Of a stretch of 64,000 nt of DNA, positions 14,533 through 25,638 are shown one piece after another; position 1 is the first letter of the stretch; every line of letters begins with the position of its first letter. Source of the stretch: Paramecium octaurelia. Lineage: Eukaryota; Ciliophora; Oligohymenophorea; Peniculida; Parameciidae. The notes beneath the pieces are model-generated. The model saw only the letters and a list, made by a program, of their open reading frames with translations. It was not told the DNA's origin and did no database searches. The stretch spans positions 304,823-368,822 of the forward strand of contig CAJJDP010000083.1 in the NCBI GenBank assembly GCA_905182995.1, in the 5' to 3' direction. The position numbers were made by a program, and so were the translations under genes.

Positions 14533-15015
14533 ATGGATTTCGTTTCATTAGAAGAAATATAATCTAAAAAAGTTAGAGCTGCATTTGATTGATTCTAATA
14601 TCAAAATTCATTTAGAGTGTTAATACCATCTCACAATATTGGTTGAAATACCATTTGTAATGAAGAAATAAAATCTCCAGCATCATAATATAAATGATAA
14701 GGAATCTATATAATTTTGATTGCAAACCTAATTATTTAGTGGAGAATAGTGTGATCATTCCTTTTACAGAAGATTTTTGAATAGATGAGCCACTTTGAGT
14801 TCAAGTAATTTTATTCATAAAATTTGCCTGTTGAAATTGTGACTTTATGTAATAAATCTGGAGAAGCAAGCTTATATGTTATAGAAAGTAAAAGGTTTGT
14901 ATACATTATGAAATGAGAAAGAGAGATTAACTTGAAAATTGAGGAAGAGATGAGTGATGGGATTCTAATCATTTAAAAATCAATGTAAAGCAGTTTTAGT
15001 ATTTTTCCTTATTGA
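14533..15015 (+). CDS. Hypothetical protein with several short introns
   Basis: Starts MDFVSLEEIQSKKVRAAF at ATG 14533. The clearest exon reads MSHFEFKQFYSQNLPVEIVT then LCNKSGEASLYVIESK. A 27-nt intron (GTTTGTATACATT...GAAAG) leads to REINLKIEEEMSDGILIIQK and a stop at 15013-15015. The first 200 bp contain TGA codons that need two more introns I could not place with certainty, so the start may be wrong. The gene may also continue past 15,015, because protein-like sequence persists to about 15,250. The strand-like pattern around LPVEIVTLCN could be a small beta-domain, but I assign no family. Confidence 0.4.
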
Positions 15016-15366
15016 TATGCATTGATAATATATAACATTGAATACTTTAGATTGGAAGTAAATTTGAAATTGATTATTAACCTAATGTATATAAATTAGA
15101 CATAATTTGATTTACTTTCAAATTTTAGCTTAACAAAATACATATAAAGTGTAAAAGTAGGAATGATTTGTTAAGTGTAATTAATAAAGTCAGATAGAAA
15201 GAATATTTTAGAGGATGAATTGTATGATGAGGTGTGCAGAATGTCTTTTTAATAAATTAGATAATCAAAAGAAATAATATATAAAATAATGAAATCTTAA
15301 TTCAAATTTGTTAAGTATTGATTTTAAATTTTATATAAATATAATAAAAACAAAGATTCTAACCTC
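15016..15366. other. AT-rich interval, possible extra exon
   Basis: About 350 bp before the HTH gene. Fragments such as NIEYFRLEVNLKLIINL on the plus strand hint that the preceding gene may extend here. I see no secure exon limits, no RNA gene and no repeat. Confidence 0.4.
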
Positions 15367-16116
15367 ATGACCAAATCTGAAAATTAGGAAGCACAAGCGA
15401 AATCGAGTAGAAAGTACCAGAAAATCAATAAGGAAGAAAGAAAGCTAGTTTTAAAGCTACTTTTGCATGACAAGCTCTCGTTACAAGAGGTATCAAATTA
15501 ATCCCAAATCTGTGCTTATACAATACCAATATATATGATATCTTGATCATTAATCTTTTTAGGTCGCCAATAGGTTGAAGCTAAAATACTGTACTGTACG
15601 GACGATACAAAAGGCCTATGAGAAAGAAGGTAGGATAGGTAAGAAAGAGACAAGAAAGAAAAAGCTCAAGGTGGAGAATATCTTGAAGATTTCAATAATG
15701 AATCCCCTCACTTTCTAATTGTCTGAGCCTATTGTATCATCGGAAGTTAGTCAGGTATTTTAAAATAATTTATGTAGATATATATTGATAAACAACCCTC
15801 AAAGGAAGACTAAGCTAATTTGATATAAGAATAACGTTCTCTTCTTCAATAGCATTGTCAAAAACTATTTTCTACATTATCATAATAATATTAGAAGGCT
15901 GCAGAAACTTAGAATCCATATTATTACACGACTATTCAAAATTTATATTTGGCATCACAACTAATATTCAAGCAACTCCTTGAAGTTAAATAGTAAATCC
16001 ACGTAAAACAAGAATATGAGCCTGTGTCTCCAACACTAACACAATACCCTCTTCAAATTCAACCACATATTTACTAACCAACATATGCCATGATGTTGCC
16101 ACGAGTTAATTCTTGA
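15367..16116 (+). CDS. Helix-turn-helix (homeodomain-like) protein
   Basis: Start ATG 15367 (MTKSENQEAQAKSSRKY), stop TGA 16114-16116. Across a 73-nt intron the exons give RKLVLKLLLHDKLSLQEVAN then RLKLKYCTVRTIQKAYEKEG and RIGKKETRKKKLKV. This is a tri-helical HTH: helix 1 KLVLKLLLHDK, helix 2 LSLQEVANRLKL, recognition helix TVRTIQKAYEKEG, then a basic clamp. The spacing resembles the N-terminal HTH of Tc1/mariner and IS630-type transposases, but no DDE/DDD catalytic domain follows. The rest is Q-rich (QQYQKAAETQ, QQIHVKQEYE) ending PTYAMMLPRVNS. It could be a DNA-binding regulator or a domesticated fragment of a transposase. A second, ordinary 23-nt intron follows VSQ. Confidence 0.65.
15490..15562 (+). 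other. Unusually long (73-nt) intron in the HTH gene
   Basis: Bounded by GAG|GTATCAAATT and TTTTTAG|GTCGCC. There is no other AG inside, so it cannot be two adjacent short introns, and the frame contains TGA. Paramecium introns are normally about 20-34 nt; the others I could read here fall in or close to that range. Confidence 0.55.
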
Positions 16117-16239
16117 TTATTAATGTTAATTGCTATTGAATATCAAAACAAGAAAAATAATTATTATATTTATTTAATTAGTTGTAACAACAATTTAAAT
16201 TTATAATTATTGTCTTTCTTTTGACTCTGAATTCTTTCT

Positions 16240-16853
16240 TCAACTTAAGATAAGACCTTCTACACCAGCATTTTCTAAAACTGATGTATATTTACCACAA
16301 ATTAAAACCATACTCATTCTGTTTTCTCATTGATGATTTATTAAAATTAATTACTTTAATTAAATCATTCATTCTCTCATGAATTCGATTCAAATATTTC
16401 TCACACAATAATCTCAAATTAATATTCATCATTCTCCTTCTTTCCTACCTTTAAACATATTGGAACACTCCTAATGCTAATTCTTAATGACTATCATTCT
16501 TGATCTTACAAAATTTTACTTCATTCATTCTATTTTTTGTTCTATCTAATTCCTGGCAATTAAATTGTAATTATTACACCAATCATACCTTATTTTTTTG
16601 TATATTTACTCCTTCTCCACAGGTAGCCTCTAAAAAGCTATTAATTACCATTGAAACCTAAACAAATTTTTAGTTTCTATCTAATTACTTGAATTTAAAT
16701 TTCATGCTATTTTTAGAATTCCTTCCCTTAGCATTAATCACAAGCATTACTAATTCAAAAAATTTAAACTTTTGTATTAAGAAGTTATTGTACTAAATCA
16801 TCCAACCAGTATGCAATTCTGTAATTTTTGTTTTGAAAAAATTGAGAATTCAT
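16240..16853 (-). CDS. Hypothetical basic, helical protein
   Basis: From ATG 16853 (MNSQFFQNKNYRIAYWLDDL) to TGA 16240-16242 (ending YENAGVEGLILS). The most convincing exon is strongly helical and basic: MNEVKFCKIKNDSHQELALG then VFQYVQRQERRRMMNINLRL and YLNRIHERMNDLIKVINFNK. A 34-nt intron (GTTTTAATTTG...GTTTTAG) precedes the last exon. Joins near 16,590 and 16,765 are uncertain. Coiled-coil-like composition; no domain recognised. It converges with the HTH gene. Confidence 0.5.
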
Positions 16854-17770
16854 CTTAAAATAGACAGAGCACATTGGGATGGTGATTTTATCATTCATCT
16901 TCCAATAATAAAATAATAAATTTCATAATTTTACTGAACATTTTTCACAACAAAATATAAAATAATGAATGAGTACTCAAATATTAATAAAAAATCCTCA
17001 CTCTAATGTATATTAACATAAATAAACATGAATAATTATACACTAAGTTATTTCATAATTAAGTATTAAATAAAAGAGATCAGAAAATTTAAACATTTCC
17101 AAAGTGAACACTCTTAATATAATTTATTTATATAATTAATTAATATTATCGCCTAGTTTAGAAACTAAGACTCTCAAACAAACAATGATAGTTTCTCATT
17201 ATCAAAATAAATATTCACCATTGTCCATTTATATTTTGAAAATCCGTATCTGAGTTAAAATGGTGGAACCAATTCAATAGAAAGAGTAATAAAGAAATAC
17301 ATATTTAATCAGTTCCTTCCTCTAGTTTCTTTCTTATTTCAGAAAAATATGAGAGAAAATTAAATTTTCTAAATCGTTAAGTTTTTAAATTGTTTCACAA
17401 GAAATTGTGAACCTTTGTTTATTTCAGAGAATATTTAGTAAATATGAAGTCTGAGACAATTACTTTTTGATAGGAACTTGCAGTTGATGATTTTATAATT
17501 TATAAATGTTTCTAATTAAATGAAAAAAAGTTGTTTATAAAAGTAATTAACAAATTAATGTATAATTACTATAATTCTATAATCAAATAATATAATCAAT
17601 AATTTCATCAATTTAATTATAATTAACGAGAAGTACTCTTAGGATAATTTGATTCACAAAGTAAGCTTTAGATACTTCTTGATGTCAATTTTTTGTAAAT
17701 TCTATCAGTAGTATATTGATTTGAGATCTTCTAGTAATTTGAGAAATTGTTCTTAATTTATAAAGGAGGA
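16854..17770. other. AT-rich intergenic interval
   Basis: About 0.9 kb, very AT-rich, with homopolymer A/T runs and TGA in all frames at short intervals. I see no gene, RNA gene or repeat. Longer than the usual spacers in this half of the window. Confidence 0.6.
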
Positions 17771-18811
17771 ATGTATGGTTTGTTTTTAGAGAGCATTAGA
17801 TTATTTTCTTTGTTAAGACTTGAGATAGAAGATTAGTTAGAGTTCCCAAAAAGGCGTAATCTCTTATGACAATATGGATAAAAGAAATCCTTTTTATTAT
17901 GATAAATCAAACTAAAATTTTAGTATTTTTTCAGCGTTTATTATAAGGGTTAAAGGCAGGGATTTAGGTAAAATTAAGAGGCAGATTTTGATTTGATAGT
18001 CTGTTTTTATGAGTGATTATTAATAGTTATTGATGATTAACATCGTTTCATAATAATATTTTAATTGTTTATTTAATAAATAAACAAAGCTTAAGATGAT
18101 AATTTTGATTATGATTATGCACTAAATTGCTTTTTCTGATTGCAGGATTTAGCATCCAAAAAAGCATATTGGAATAGTTCAGAAACCGATTTCAATTTTA
18201 TAATTGATACAAGAACCTCTGATAGGATAAGAAAGGGTTAACCAATTTTAGATAGAGAGATTAGAGTTCGATTCTAATTTAGTGTTGTAGCAAGAATTAA
18301 TAGAGGAAGACGTCTCTGAATTTCCAAAATAAAATTACACGATTCCAAAGTTTGAAAAGTCGAGTGAGGAAAAGCAAAGTGCATATAAGTAAGAGTTCCA
18401 GAAAGTAAAATAATTATTGATTAAACTACACTATAAAGAAGTGTTATTGTGCTTGTTTGTAGTATCGGTTTTTTCATCATTTATTTGGTGCATTATAAAA
18501 TTATGTATTTTATTTCGACCTTAAAAACATTCAGACAATGAAGAAGTATTTGCTTAATGTTTATTTAAAGTTAGGAATAAAAATTATTAGGAGTTGATTA
18601 TTCTATATTGAATTCTAAGACCATAAGTGATGATGAATAATTGAATCAAAGCACTTAGATAAAGTATAAAATAACTGACATGACACCATAAATAAGAAAT
18701 CCATATGATGAAAGTTTTGTGAAAGCATCAATCAAAGCAACAACTAGAGGATCAGCATGCGATTAAAGTCTATTGGAAATAGATGAGTTGTTATAAGAAA
18801 TGCTGAAATGA
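17771..18811 (+). CDS. Probable single-pass membrane protein, unknown
   Basis: Candidate start ATG 17771 (MYGLFLESIRLFSLLRLEIE), stop TGA 18809-18811. Readable exons include DLASKKAYWNSSETDFNFII, an acidic stretch ELIEEDVSEFPKQNYTIPKF and a transmembrane segment LLCLFVVSVFSSFIWCIIKL. A polar C-terminal tail contains DMTPQIRNPYDESFVKASIK and ends LLEIDELLQEMLK. Frame changes between them must be introns; one 25-nt candidate (GTATTTGCTT...TTTAAAG) does not quite restore frame. Boundaries at the 5' end are weak. The next gene (18893) starts 80 bp downstream and also encodes a membrane protein. Confidence 0.5.
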
Positions 18812-18892
18812 ATATAAATACACATACAATTCTTATTATCTATATATATAATAGTACTTTAATATTTAATATATTATAGAATATAGAGCCTA

Positions 18893-19960
18893 ATGCAACA
18901 AACAGAAATTCCAATATTTCAGTATCAAAAGGTCAATAAGCCATTTCTAAATTAAGAAGGTGAAGAATTTGATTACATAATGGAGGACAGGATAAACATT
19001 AATTATAAGTGTTGCAAATTCTCATTTACAATATGTTCTATCTTTTAAACAATATTTAGTACTTATTTTTGTTATTTTTTAGCCCTCGCATTATTGGTGT
19101 TTATGATTAATACATTTTTGTTAGTAATACTAAAATGAAAAATTATAATCATTTGTTATTTTTTACAGTTGATTTTTTTGTGAACAAGGAATCTTTAAGA
19201 CATTGCTATTTTGTTTATTGCAATGGGGATTTCTCAACTTAATCGAATTTATTTTGAGTATTAGTTTGCGATCTTTCTCTAAAATAAATGCCACTAGATT
19301 TCAGAGAAAGCGTATTATTAATTGTTTTGCTAAACTATTTGATAGTAAAATTCGATTTCTATTGGGAACTACTTAATTATCTAATGGGATTGCCTACAGG
19401 GATGGACATTCTATGAGGTTAACATGACTGAATAGTTCTGCTCTTACTTCCTGAAGAGGCAGTGGTTGGACTCCTTGATCTTATCTTGCTAATTTGACAT
19501 GATCGTTTCATCTCATTTGGAACTGTACTCAGTTTTTCTTTTTTTATTAATTCTTGCATAATGATTTCAGAGTCTTAATCCAAGAGATTTGAATTTTTTA
19601 TTGGACTTAAGGGAGGTTCATTCTGAAATTGGTATGTTAATTATGAGTCTTCATGTAAAGATTGATTGAAGAAGGGATTACTATAATATTTGAGAAGTGA
19701 CTTAACAATTTTTAATAAATTGTTTGCCCTTTGTGATAGTTTTTAAATCTGAACTTCTTGCAATAAGACTTAAGTTTGTAGTATTTTGCACTCTGAAATG
19801 TAATATTTTTTAAAATTTTATAACATTTGGATGAATTTTGATGTGTGTCCAATTGTTCTTTAGATGGTTGCCCAGTCTTTAATATTTTTGGGAATCCAAT
19901 TTTCAGACTCTTAAAAAATAGTTAACAATGCTTTGAATAGAATTATTACATTGTTTTCTT
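18893..19960 (+). CDS. Probable polytopic membrane protein, extent approximate
   Basis: Starts ATG 18893 (MQQTEIPIFQYQKVNKPFLN). After EDRINISTYKCC-like polar sequence comes a strongly hydrophobic stretch of about 25 residues ending ALALLVFMINTFLLV, as expected for a membrane anchor. Later readable parts include LFIAMGISQLNRIYFEYQFA, WTFYEVNMTEQFCSYFLKRQ and HLELYSVFLFLLILAQ. Several in-frame TGA codons require introns I did not resolve, and the end is uncertain (last protein-like sequence near 19,930). It might belong to the same transcript family as the gene before it; both are unrecognised. Confidence 0.4.
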
Positions 19961-20158
19961 GTTTATTCTATAGTATTAATGTCTAAACTAAGCAATTATT
20001 CATACGTTAAGAAGCTTAAAATTAATATAAGAAAGAGCTTAAACAACTTCTTTCTCATTAATCATTTCATCTTCAGAAAATTTCTTTGTGACAGGTGATG
20101 CAAGTTTCTCTTATTCATTCATTTCTAATAAATATTTATTATTAAATAATTTTTATAA

Positions 20159-21594
20159 ATGAATAAATCATTGGGACCCAATTTGAAATATCTACAGAAG
20201 ATAGAAGAATAAGAAAAAATGATCGAGTTCCTTAAAATTAAATATAAAGAAACCACTGGTTTTGAAGCACCCCTTATGTAAACATAGAATGAGGTTGTTA
20301 CATAATCAAAAATTAATCCTCATTCAATTACATTACCTTAAGCCAAATCAATAATATTTACCTAGTAAAATGAAGAAGAAAAACAATTAGAATAATTCTA
20401 AACATTTTATGATGCTGTTAGTAATTTAAAATTGCCTACAAAATTATTGCCATCTAAAACAAGACCTAAGAATAATCTAAAGACTAATATTGATTTTAAA
20501 AATCATTATCATTTAATTGAGGTATATTAATTATTAAACTAATAGGTAATTGATTTAAGCAATTTTGGTAGTAAGAAATTCAATAGATTGGCATTTAAAG
20601 AGTTCTTAGAATAGATATAAGATATGAGAACATTGCACACATTGAAATTAAAAAACAATGGGATTGATGATTCATACAGTGATGAATTGAAATTTATAGT
20701 TTCTAATACTCACGTAAAGAGTTTGGATTTAAGTCATAATGAACTAGGTCCAAAAGGAATGGAAATATTTTTGGGCAGTATTAAAGAAGTTACTTATTTT
20801 AAATCATTTGAGTAATACAAATTACTATGATTAGTTTTTCAAGGAATAATTTCTCTCATAGTCTAATTACATTAAATTAATTATATAATGCTTTAATTCA
20901 ATAGACTGACTTATATCATGTTTGTCTAGATGCATTCAAATCTGGCTAGTAAGATTATAAAGGTGCTGATGTCTTAATTAAATTGGTTATTAATTAGAAA
21001 TCATTAAGGAGCGTAATAATACAAGATTCCATCATTTAAGACCTCTAAAAGTTGAGTCAATCTCTATCATCTTTGTAATGTCATCTGACTGAATTGACTT
21101 TGAAATATTGTTTTCTAACATCCGAACATATAAGTGTATTGGCTTAAGGATTAGCAAATAATCAATCTTTGATCTATTTGAATTTACAACACAATGGTTT
21201 AAATGATCTATCAGGGAAATACCTTGCCTAAATGATATAAACAAATTATTATTTATATTCAATAGATCTGGAACACAACCAATTAGGAAATGACTTTATC
21301 TAATTGATCAGTGTGGCTTTAAAGAGGAATAACGTATTGAATTCACTAAAATTGGGCTACAATTCAATTTCTGAAATAAAGCCTTTATTGAATGTTATTG
21401 GACCTGAAAATACAACATTAACTGACTTAGGTAACATTCAATAGAATCCCTTATTGTTGGCTCAAGTGGAATAATTACAAAAGAGATTTAAAGGATCCAA
21501 GGACTCTACATCAAACTATGTAATTTTGAAACCAATCAATTTCACTTAAATCTTACATAGAAAACAAGAAAATTACAGAGTTTGGAATATTTGA
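20159..21594 (+). CDS. Leucine-rich-repeat protein (ribonuclease-inhibitor type)
   Basis: Start ATG 20159 (MNKSLGPNLKYLQKIEEQEK), stop TGA 21592-21594. Introns of 24 nt (GTATATTAATTATTAAACTAATAG) and 23 nt (GTAATACAAATTACTATGATTAG) restore a single frame of about 460 residues. From about residue 115 onward there are tandem LRRs with the LxxLxLxxNxL pattern: LHTLKLKNNGIDD, VKSLDLSHNELGPKG, LTELTLKYCFLT, LIYLNLQHNGLND, YSIDLEHNQLGND and NSLKLGYNSISE. These repeats make a curved binding surface for protein partners. LRR proteins of this kind are common in ciliates, often at cilia or basal bodies. The specific partner is unknown. The N-terminal 110 residues are polar and Q-rich. Confidence 0.85.
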
Positions 21595-21951
21595 CTGAAT
21601 TTTGATAATATTAATAATTAATAAATAAAATGGTATTAGAATATATCCTATAGGAATTATCTTAATCTAGCCATGCTATTACGCTAATCATAAGGCACAT
21701 AAATTAGTAATTAATTGAATTTAATTTCAGTTTTAGGATTATTTATTTCTCTTTTAATATAAGGTATTGCTCATTTAAGTGGTATTATCTCATTTTCAAT
21801 TAATAAAACACTTCTTCAGATTTTGATAATTACTTATACTTCTTGCTTAGTTTGTAAAAATCTCCTAAATGATAAGCATTCTCCTAAATGAATACTAAGA
21901 GAAGCAAGGAGTATTTTTATATGATTATTAATAGCTGTTATTTTTATATAT
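21595..21951. other. Convergent intergenic spacer
   Basis: About 360 bp between two converging genes (LRR protein and CDF transporter). AT-rich, with poly-T/poly-A runs that could serve as 3'-end signals on each side. No gene or repeat seen. Confidence 0.6.
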
Positions 21952-23594
21952 TCATTATCCTTTAGATTGATTATTGATTTACAATATTTGGTCCATGCCT
22001 TTTAATTCATTCTACAATTCTTCAAATCTGTAATCCTCTATTATTTTTAGTTATTCATCATCGTCTTCTAAATCATGCCATTAATTATATTCAATTGATG
22101 AACATAAGGATTAATAGCTAACAAATATCTTGATAATTATTACGTTTCAATATAGGTTTCAGTTTTTTTCTTTGTAGTTTTCTTTATTAATCTATCTACT
22201 TCATCAAGCATCCATTTTTCAACCTTAAAAGGTGATTTTAATAATGTTTCTCTAAATAGCCAATTGCCATCATCAATAGAATAGGTTTCAGCCAATGATT
22301 TGTTGTTAATTTCAAAATCCAAATGGATACAATTGGGAAACTCATTTCTAATAGCACTTTCAATTTTTTGTATCTAATTAGTTATTCATAATAATACTTG
22401 AATATGTAAACTGGCAAGAACATATTCTTATATTTCCCTTAATAATTCTTATAGATACTCCTCTCGATCTCTATAAGACTCACTATAAATAACCTTGTCA
22501 AATCTCTCTAAATACTTAGATTCAGTATCTTAATTTATTTGCTAATTTGAATCTATATGAAGACATACCTTAATATTAAATGTTATTTCAGCTGAAAATC
22601 TAAATTTTCTGCTCCCTAACATTACAGCCTTTTCGTTCTAAATCTTTTCAACATATTGATTCTGCTTAATAATCTCTAATATTTTCTTGACTTCCAGATC
22701 ACTTATAGATTGTTCACCCATCAAAGAACTTAAGTTCTTGGCACTCAAGTGATATGCTAGTTATCTAAATGATATAAAGGATTTGATAATACAATTATAT
22801 TAAGCCGATTGCCAAAGATCCTACAATTTCAAATGCATGTGTTGGGTATATGAGAGTGAATGCAGAGGATAATAAAGGTATTAAAGTAGATCCCATTGTT
22901 ATTGCATTCTCATAAAGAATAGCTTATAAGACTGGATCCTTCTTTTGAAATACTGATAGGAATTATTTAAACAACCCCTTTTTAGTTTCATCATTTGAAT
23001 CTACAGCTTATGCATCTCTTATATTTTTGAAAACTACGCTTGTTTCTACACCTATTGATAATAAATATAGCTATCCAATAATTAAATAGGTATACTGCCA
23101 ATCCCCAAGCATTACTGTGTATTTCACCAACGTAATGACCATAATTATAAATATTAAGAAATGATTCATAGGAAATAGAGGCTCCGAAGTATAAAAATAA
23201 GGCAGAGGGTATCAAAGCAACTAGATGCTTAACTTTTTCTATTCCATATGGAAATTATTTATTTGGACCTATTGTATTAATGATAAAATAACCATAATTA
23301 ATATAATTGGTTGCAAATAAAATCACATGATTGCTTGCATCAATCATAGATCTAGTTAATTCAGCCCAAAAGGTCTATTGGCTATTAATAAAATTCAGTA
23401 TACTTAGTAATATAATAAGCAGCAAATTTGATGGGTAATTAGATTGAATCATTAAAGACTTCTCTTCTTAAAACATCTAAATTAGTCTTACGATCCATTT
23501 CCTCCTATTATTGTAATCTTTCTAGATAAGTAGGCAATTTGTTGGTAAACCTCGACCCTTTGAATGACTTGATTGATCTTAAAATCTTATGCAT
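21952..23594 (-). CDS. Cation diffusion facilitator (CDF/ZnT family, ZnT9-like) transporter
   Basis: Start ATG 23594 (MHKILRSIKSFKGSRF), stop TGA 21952-21954. A 25-nt intron (GTAAGACTAA...TTTTAAG) and a 26-nt intron near 22,120-22,145 restore frame. Membrane region: NLLLIILLSILNFI, then SMIDASNHVILFATNYINYG followed by KQFPYGIEKVKHLVALIPSA and LFLYFGASISYESFLNIYNY. The SMxDxxNxx...HPYG-like pattern and following helix are the CDF signature. It most resembles SLC30A9/ZnT9, whose motif is SMADTxNQ...HPYGF; here HP is replaced by QF. A large helical C-terminal region (KKILEIIKQNQYVEKIQNEK ... QLKIIEDYRFEELQNELKGM) follows. CDF proteins move Zn2+ or similar divalent ions against protons. Organelle (mitochondrion or ER) is inferred from the ZnT9 resemblance. 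Confidence 0.78.
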
Positions 23595-23665
23595 AATAAA
23601 ATAATATTAAATAAAATAAATGAGTATTACATAATTGATTATTTCCATTATATAAATAGCATAAT

Positions 23666-24463
23666 TCATTATTGTAATAATTATTATTATATAAAGGACT
23701 CGATCTACTATTAATCTTATATGTTATCCTACAATTATTAGATTTGTTCATCCCCAATTCCATCAGAAATAATGAAGTTCTCTCCAAAATATGGATATAG
23801 ATCCTTATATTCATTACACAAAATAATTTTCTATTTAGTTCTCTCACTTAAGAAAGGTTTGACGATAGTCATCACAGTTTTATATAAAAAGTTTGGATAT
23901 AGTATGTAAGCCTGATGCAATCGCTCAGCATAGTTGTCTTAAACAAGAGTTATCATTCTTTTAATGATTTTGAACATGGATGAATCAAAATTCTTTGTAC
24001 TAACTCCTTCTCTATCCCAAATGACAGTGATTTTACCTGTGCCTACCTATTCTGCCCTTTCAATTCCAACGTCAATCATATACAGCATATATCGTATTAG
24101 AGTATCAGGATCACTTTATCCAGGGAAATGTCTTCTAGCCTTGATGACTAAACAAGGATTCCCCAATTTATCTTATCCATTCCAAAATGTTTTGTTCATA
24201 TCAAGTTCCTTTTTAATTTCTTCAATTTTAATATCATCTGCCTTATATTATTTCCTCCATTCTACCCATCTATTCCATTGTTCCCAAGCCTCATCTAATT
24301 TCCAATCTTTTGCTATCAATAATCTATACAAGTGGGCCTAATCAGTATATTTTTGTATTAAATCATCTCTCAATAGCTTTTGTGCCTCTATGTAAACACT
24401 CTATTTTAATTAATGCAATTTAGCTTTCTAATCTGGTGTTAATTATATAAAATTCTAATCCAT
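23666..24463 (-). CDS. CRAL-TRIO (Sec14-like) lipid-binding protein
   Basis: Start ATG 24463 (MDQNFIQLTPDQKAKLHQLK), chosen because this frame runs uninterrupted to TGA 23666-23668; an ATG at 24530 leads into a TGA. The protein of about 265 residues has the CRAL-TRIO N-lobe (KLDEAWEQWNRWVEWRKQYK). The lipid-binding lobe follows: GNPCLVIKARRHFPGQSDPD, VGTGKITVIWDREGVSTKNF, FKIIKRMITLVQDNYAERLH and QAYILYPNFLYKTVMTIVKP, then FLSERTKQKIILC. It is a single-domain Sec14-type protein without a GOLD or spectrin extension. Family members bind or exchange phosphoinositides and other hydrophobic ligands on cytosolic membranes. It diverges from the CCDC47-like gene with only 48 bp between start codons. 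Confidence 0.9.
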
Positions 24464-24511
24464 CAATATATTTGTAAATATCCAAAATTTAATTGATAAA
24501 ATATTTATCAA
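24464..24511. promoter_or_regulatory. 48-bp bidirectional intergenic region
   Basis: All upstream control for both the CRAL-TRIO gene (minus) and the CCDC47-like gene (plus) that is not inside the other gene must lie here. It is purely AT-rich (ttgataaaatatttatcaaa contains a near-palindrome tttgataaatattttatcaa on the opposite strand). Very small divergent promoters are usual in Paramecium. Confidence 0.5.
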
Positions 24512-25627
24512 ATGGAAGAAAATTAAACATAAATTGCATTTGATTATGTAGCCTTTTTCAAAAACCTACCGCATAATTACCCTTATGAATGCATGGGATT
24601 TATACTTTTCCTCTTTTACATCTTTATGTACATCACAGGAAGCACAACCAATAAAAAATTAGCATTAAAGTTTGCATCAACAACCTATGACTTCTTTAAA
24701 ACCAACTTCACATCTGTTGGAATCACAAACAAAGAAAATGGACCACTCCTGTAATCAATATCAAGTAATTCCTTTGGGTAAACAATCACATATATATTTC
24801 TTAGATTTATGGCTTAAGGAAGAAACAATTTAAATTGTTTAGCAGTCACTATTGATCTAAAGAAAAGATAAGATCTTTTGTCAATGCTATTCTTTTCATT
24901 CATCTGGCCTGAAAGAGACACCATCACTATTGATATCCCTATAGCAGCTACACCATAACCCATTTGTTTTGCTTTGGTCAAAAAAAGAGATGCTAAATCA
25001 TACAAAGAAGCCAATATAGATCTTAAATATCTTTGTGAAAAGTTGTCCATTGATAAAATTGATGACAAGTAATTCAATACTTTATATTTAGTTTAACACT
25101 TGTCACCCTTGGTGAAGGCAAAGAACCTTTGACGACTATTTTTGATTCCAAATTATGTCAAGCCTTAAGGAAATATGACAAATACATTCAAAATATTCAT
25201 TTCACTGATTAAAAAACACTCTTAGCTAAGTATTAATCCTCTTAATCCATCTTTTAGTCCATATCATCTTAGAGCTACCTTAATAAATATTGAATCGCTT
25301 GAAGATTACACAGAATTCATATAATTGATTCTTTAAATTGTTGATAAGATTGCTAACTTCAAATTGTCATAATCTGCTCGATAGTAAAATGAAGAAGAAA
25401 GAGCTAAATTTGAAGAGATCAAATCTAAGGATGAAAAATAAAAGAAAATTGAAGTATTTGATTTCTTTAACCCATTTTAGGAAGCCTAAAAAAAGAAGAC
25501 AGAAAAATTACAAAAGGAAAAATAGAAGTTATTGTCTTTACCTAGAGAACAATAAATCAAGTTGTAAGAAAAAGAGAAGAGAGATGAAATCAAAAAAAAA
25601 TATGCAAAAAGAACAATGTATATGTGA
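24512..25627 (+). CDS. CCDC47-like ER membrane protein (PAT/multipass translocon component)
   Basis: Start ATG 24512 (MEENQTQIAFDYVAFFKNLP), stop TGA 25625-25627. One transmembrane helix near residues 30-45 (CMGFILFLFYIFMYITG) is followed by the conserved luminal/cytosolic domain: KKLALKFASTTYDFFKTNFT, NLNCLAVTIDLKKRQDLLSM, LFFSFIWPERDTITIDIPIA, ICFALVKKRD and ANIDLKYLCEKLS. A highly charged lysine/glutamate coiled tail follows (EEERAKFEEIKSKDEKQKK ... EQQIKLQEKEKRDEIKKKYA). This matches the DUF1682/CCDC47 layout, including a KRQDLL-type motif and basic coiled C-terminus ending in methionine. CCDC47 with Asterix chaperones multipass membrane proteins at the ribosome-translocon. One intron near 25,090-25,110 is needed. 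Confidence 0.82.
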
Positions 25628-25638
25628 GATATTAAAAT

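Noticed and set aside
23964..24341. 125-codon plus-strand frame over the CRAL-TRIO gene
   Set aside because: It is the reverse of an uninterrupted CRAL-TRIO domain with recognisable motifs; the antisense product is S/P/L-rich low-information sequence.
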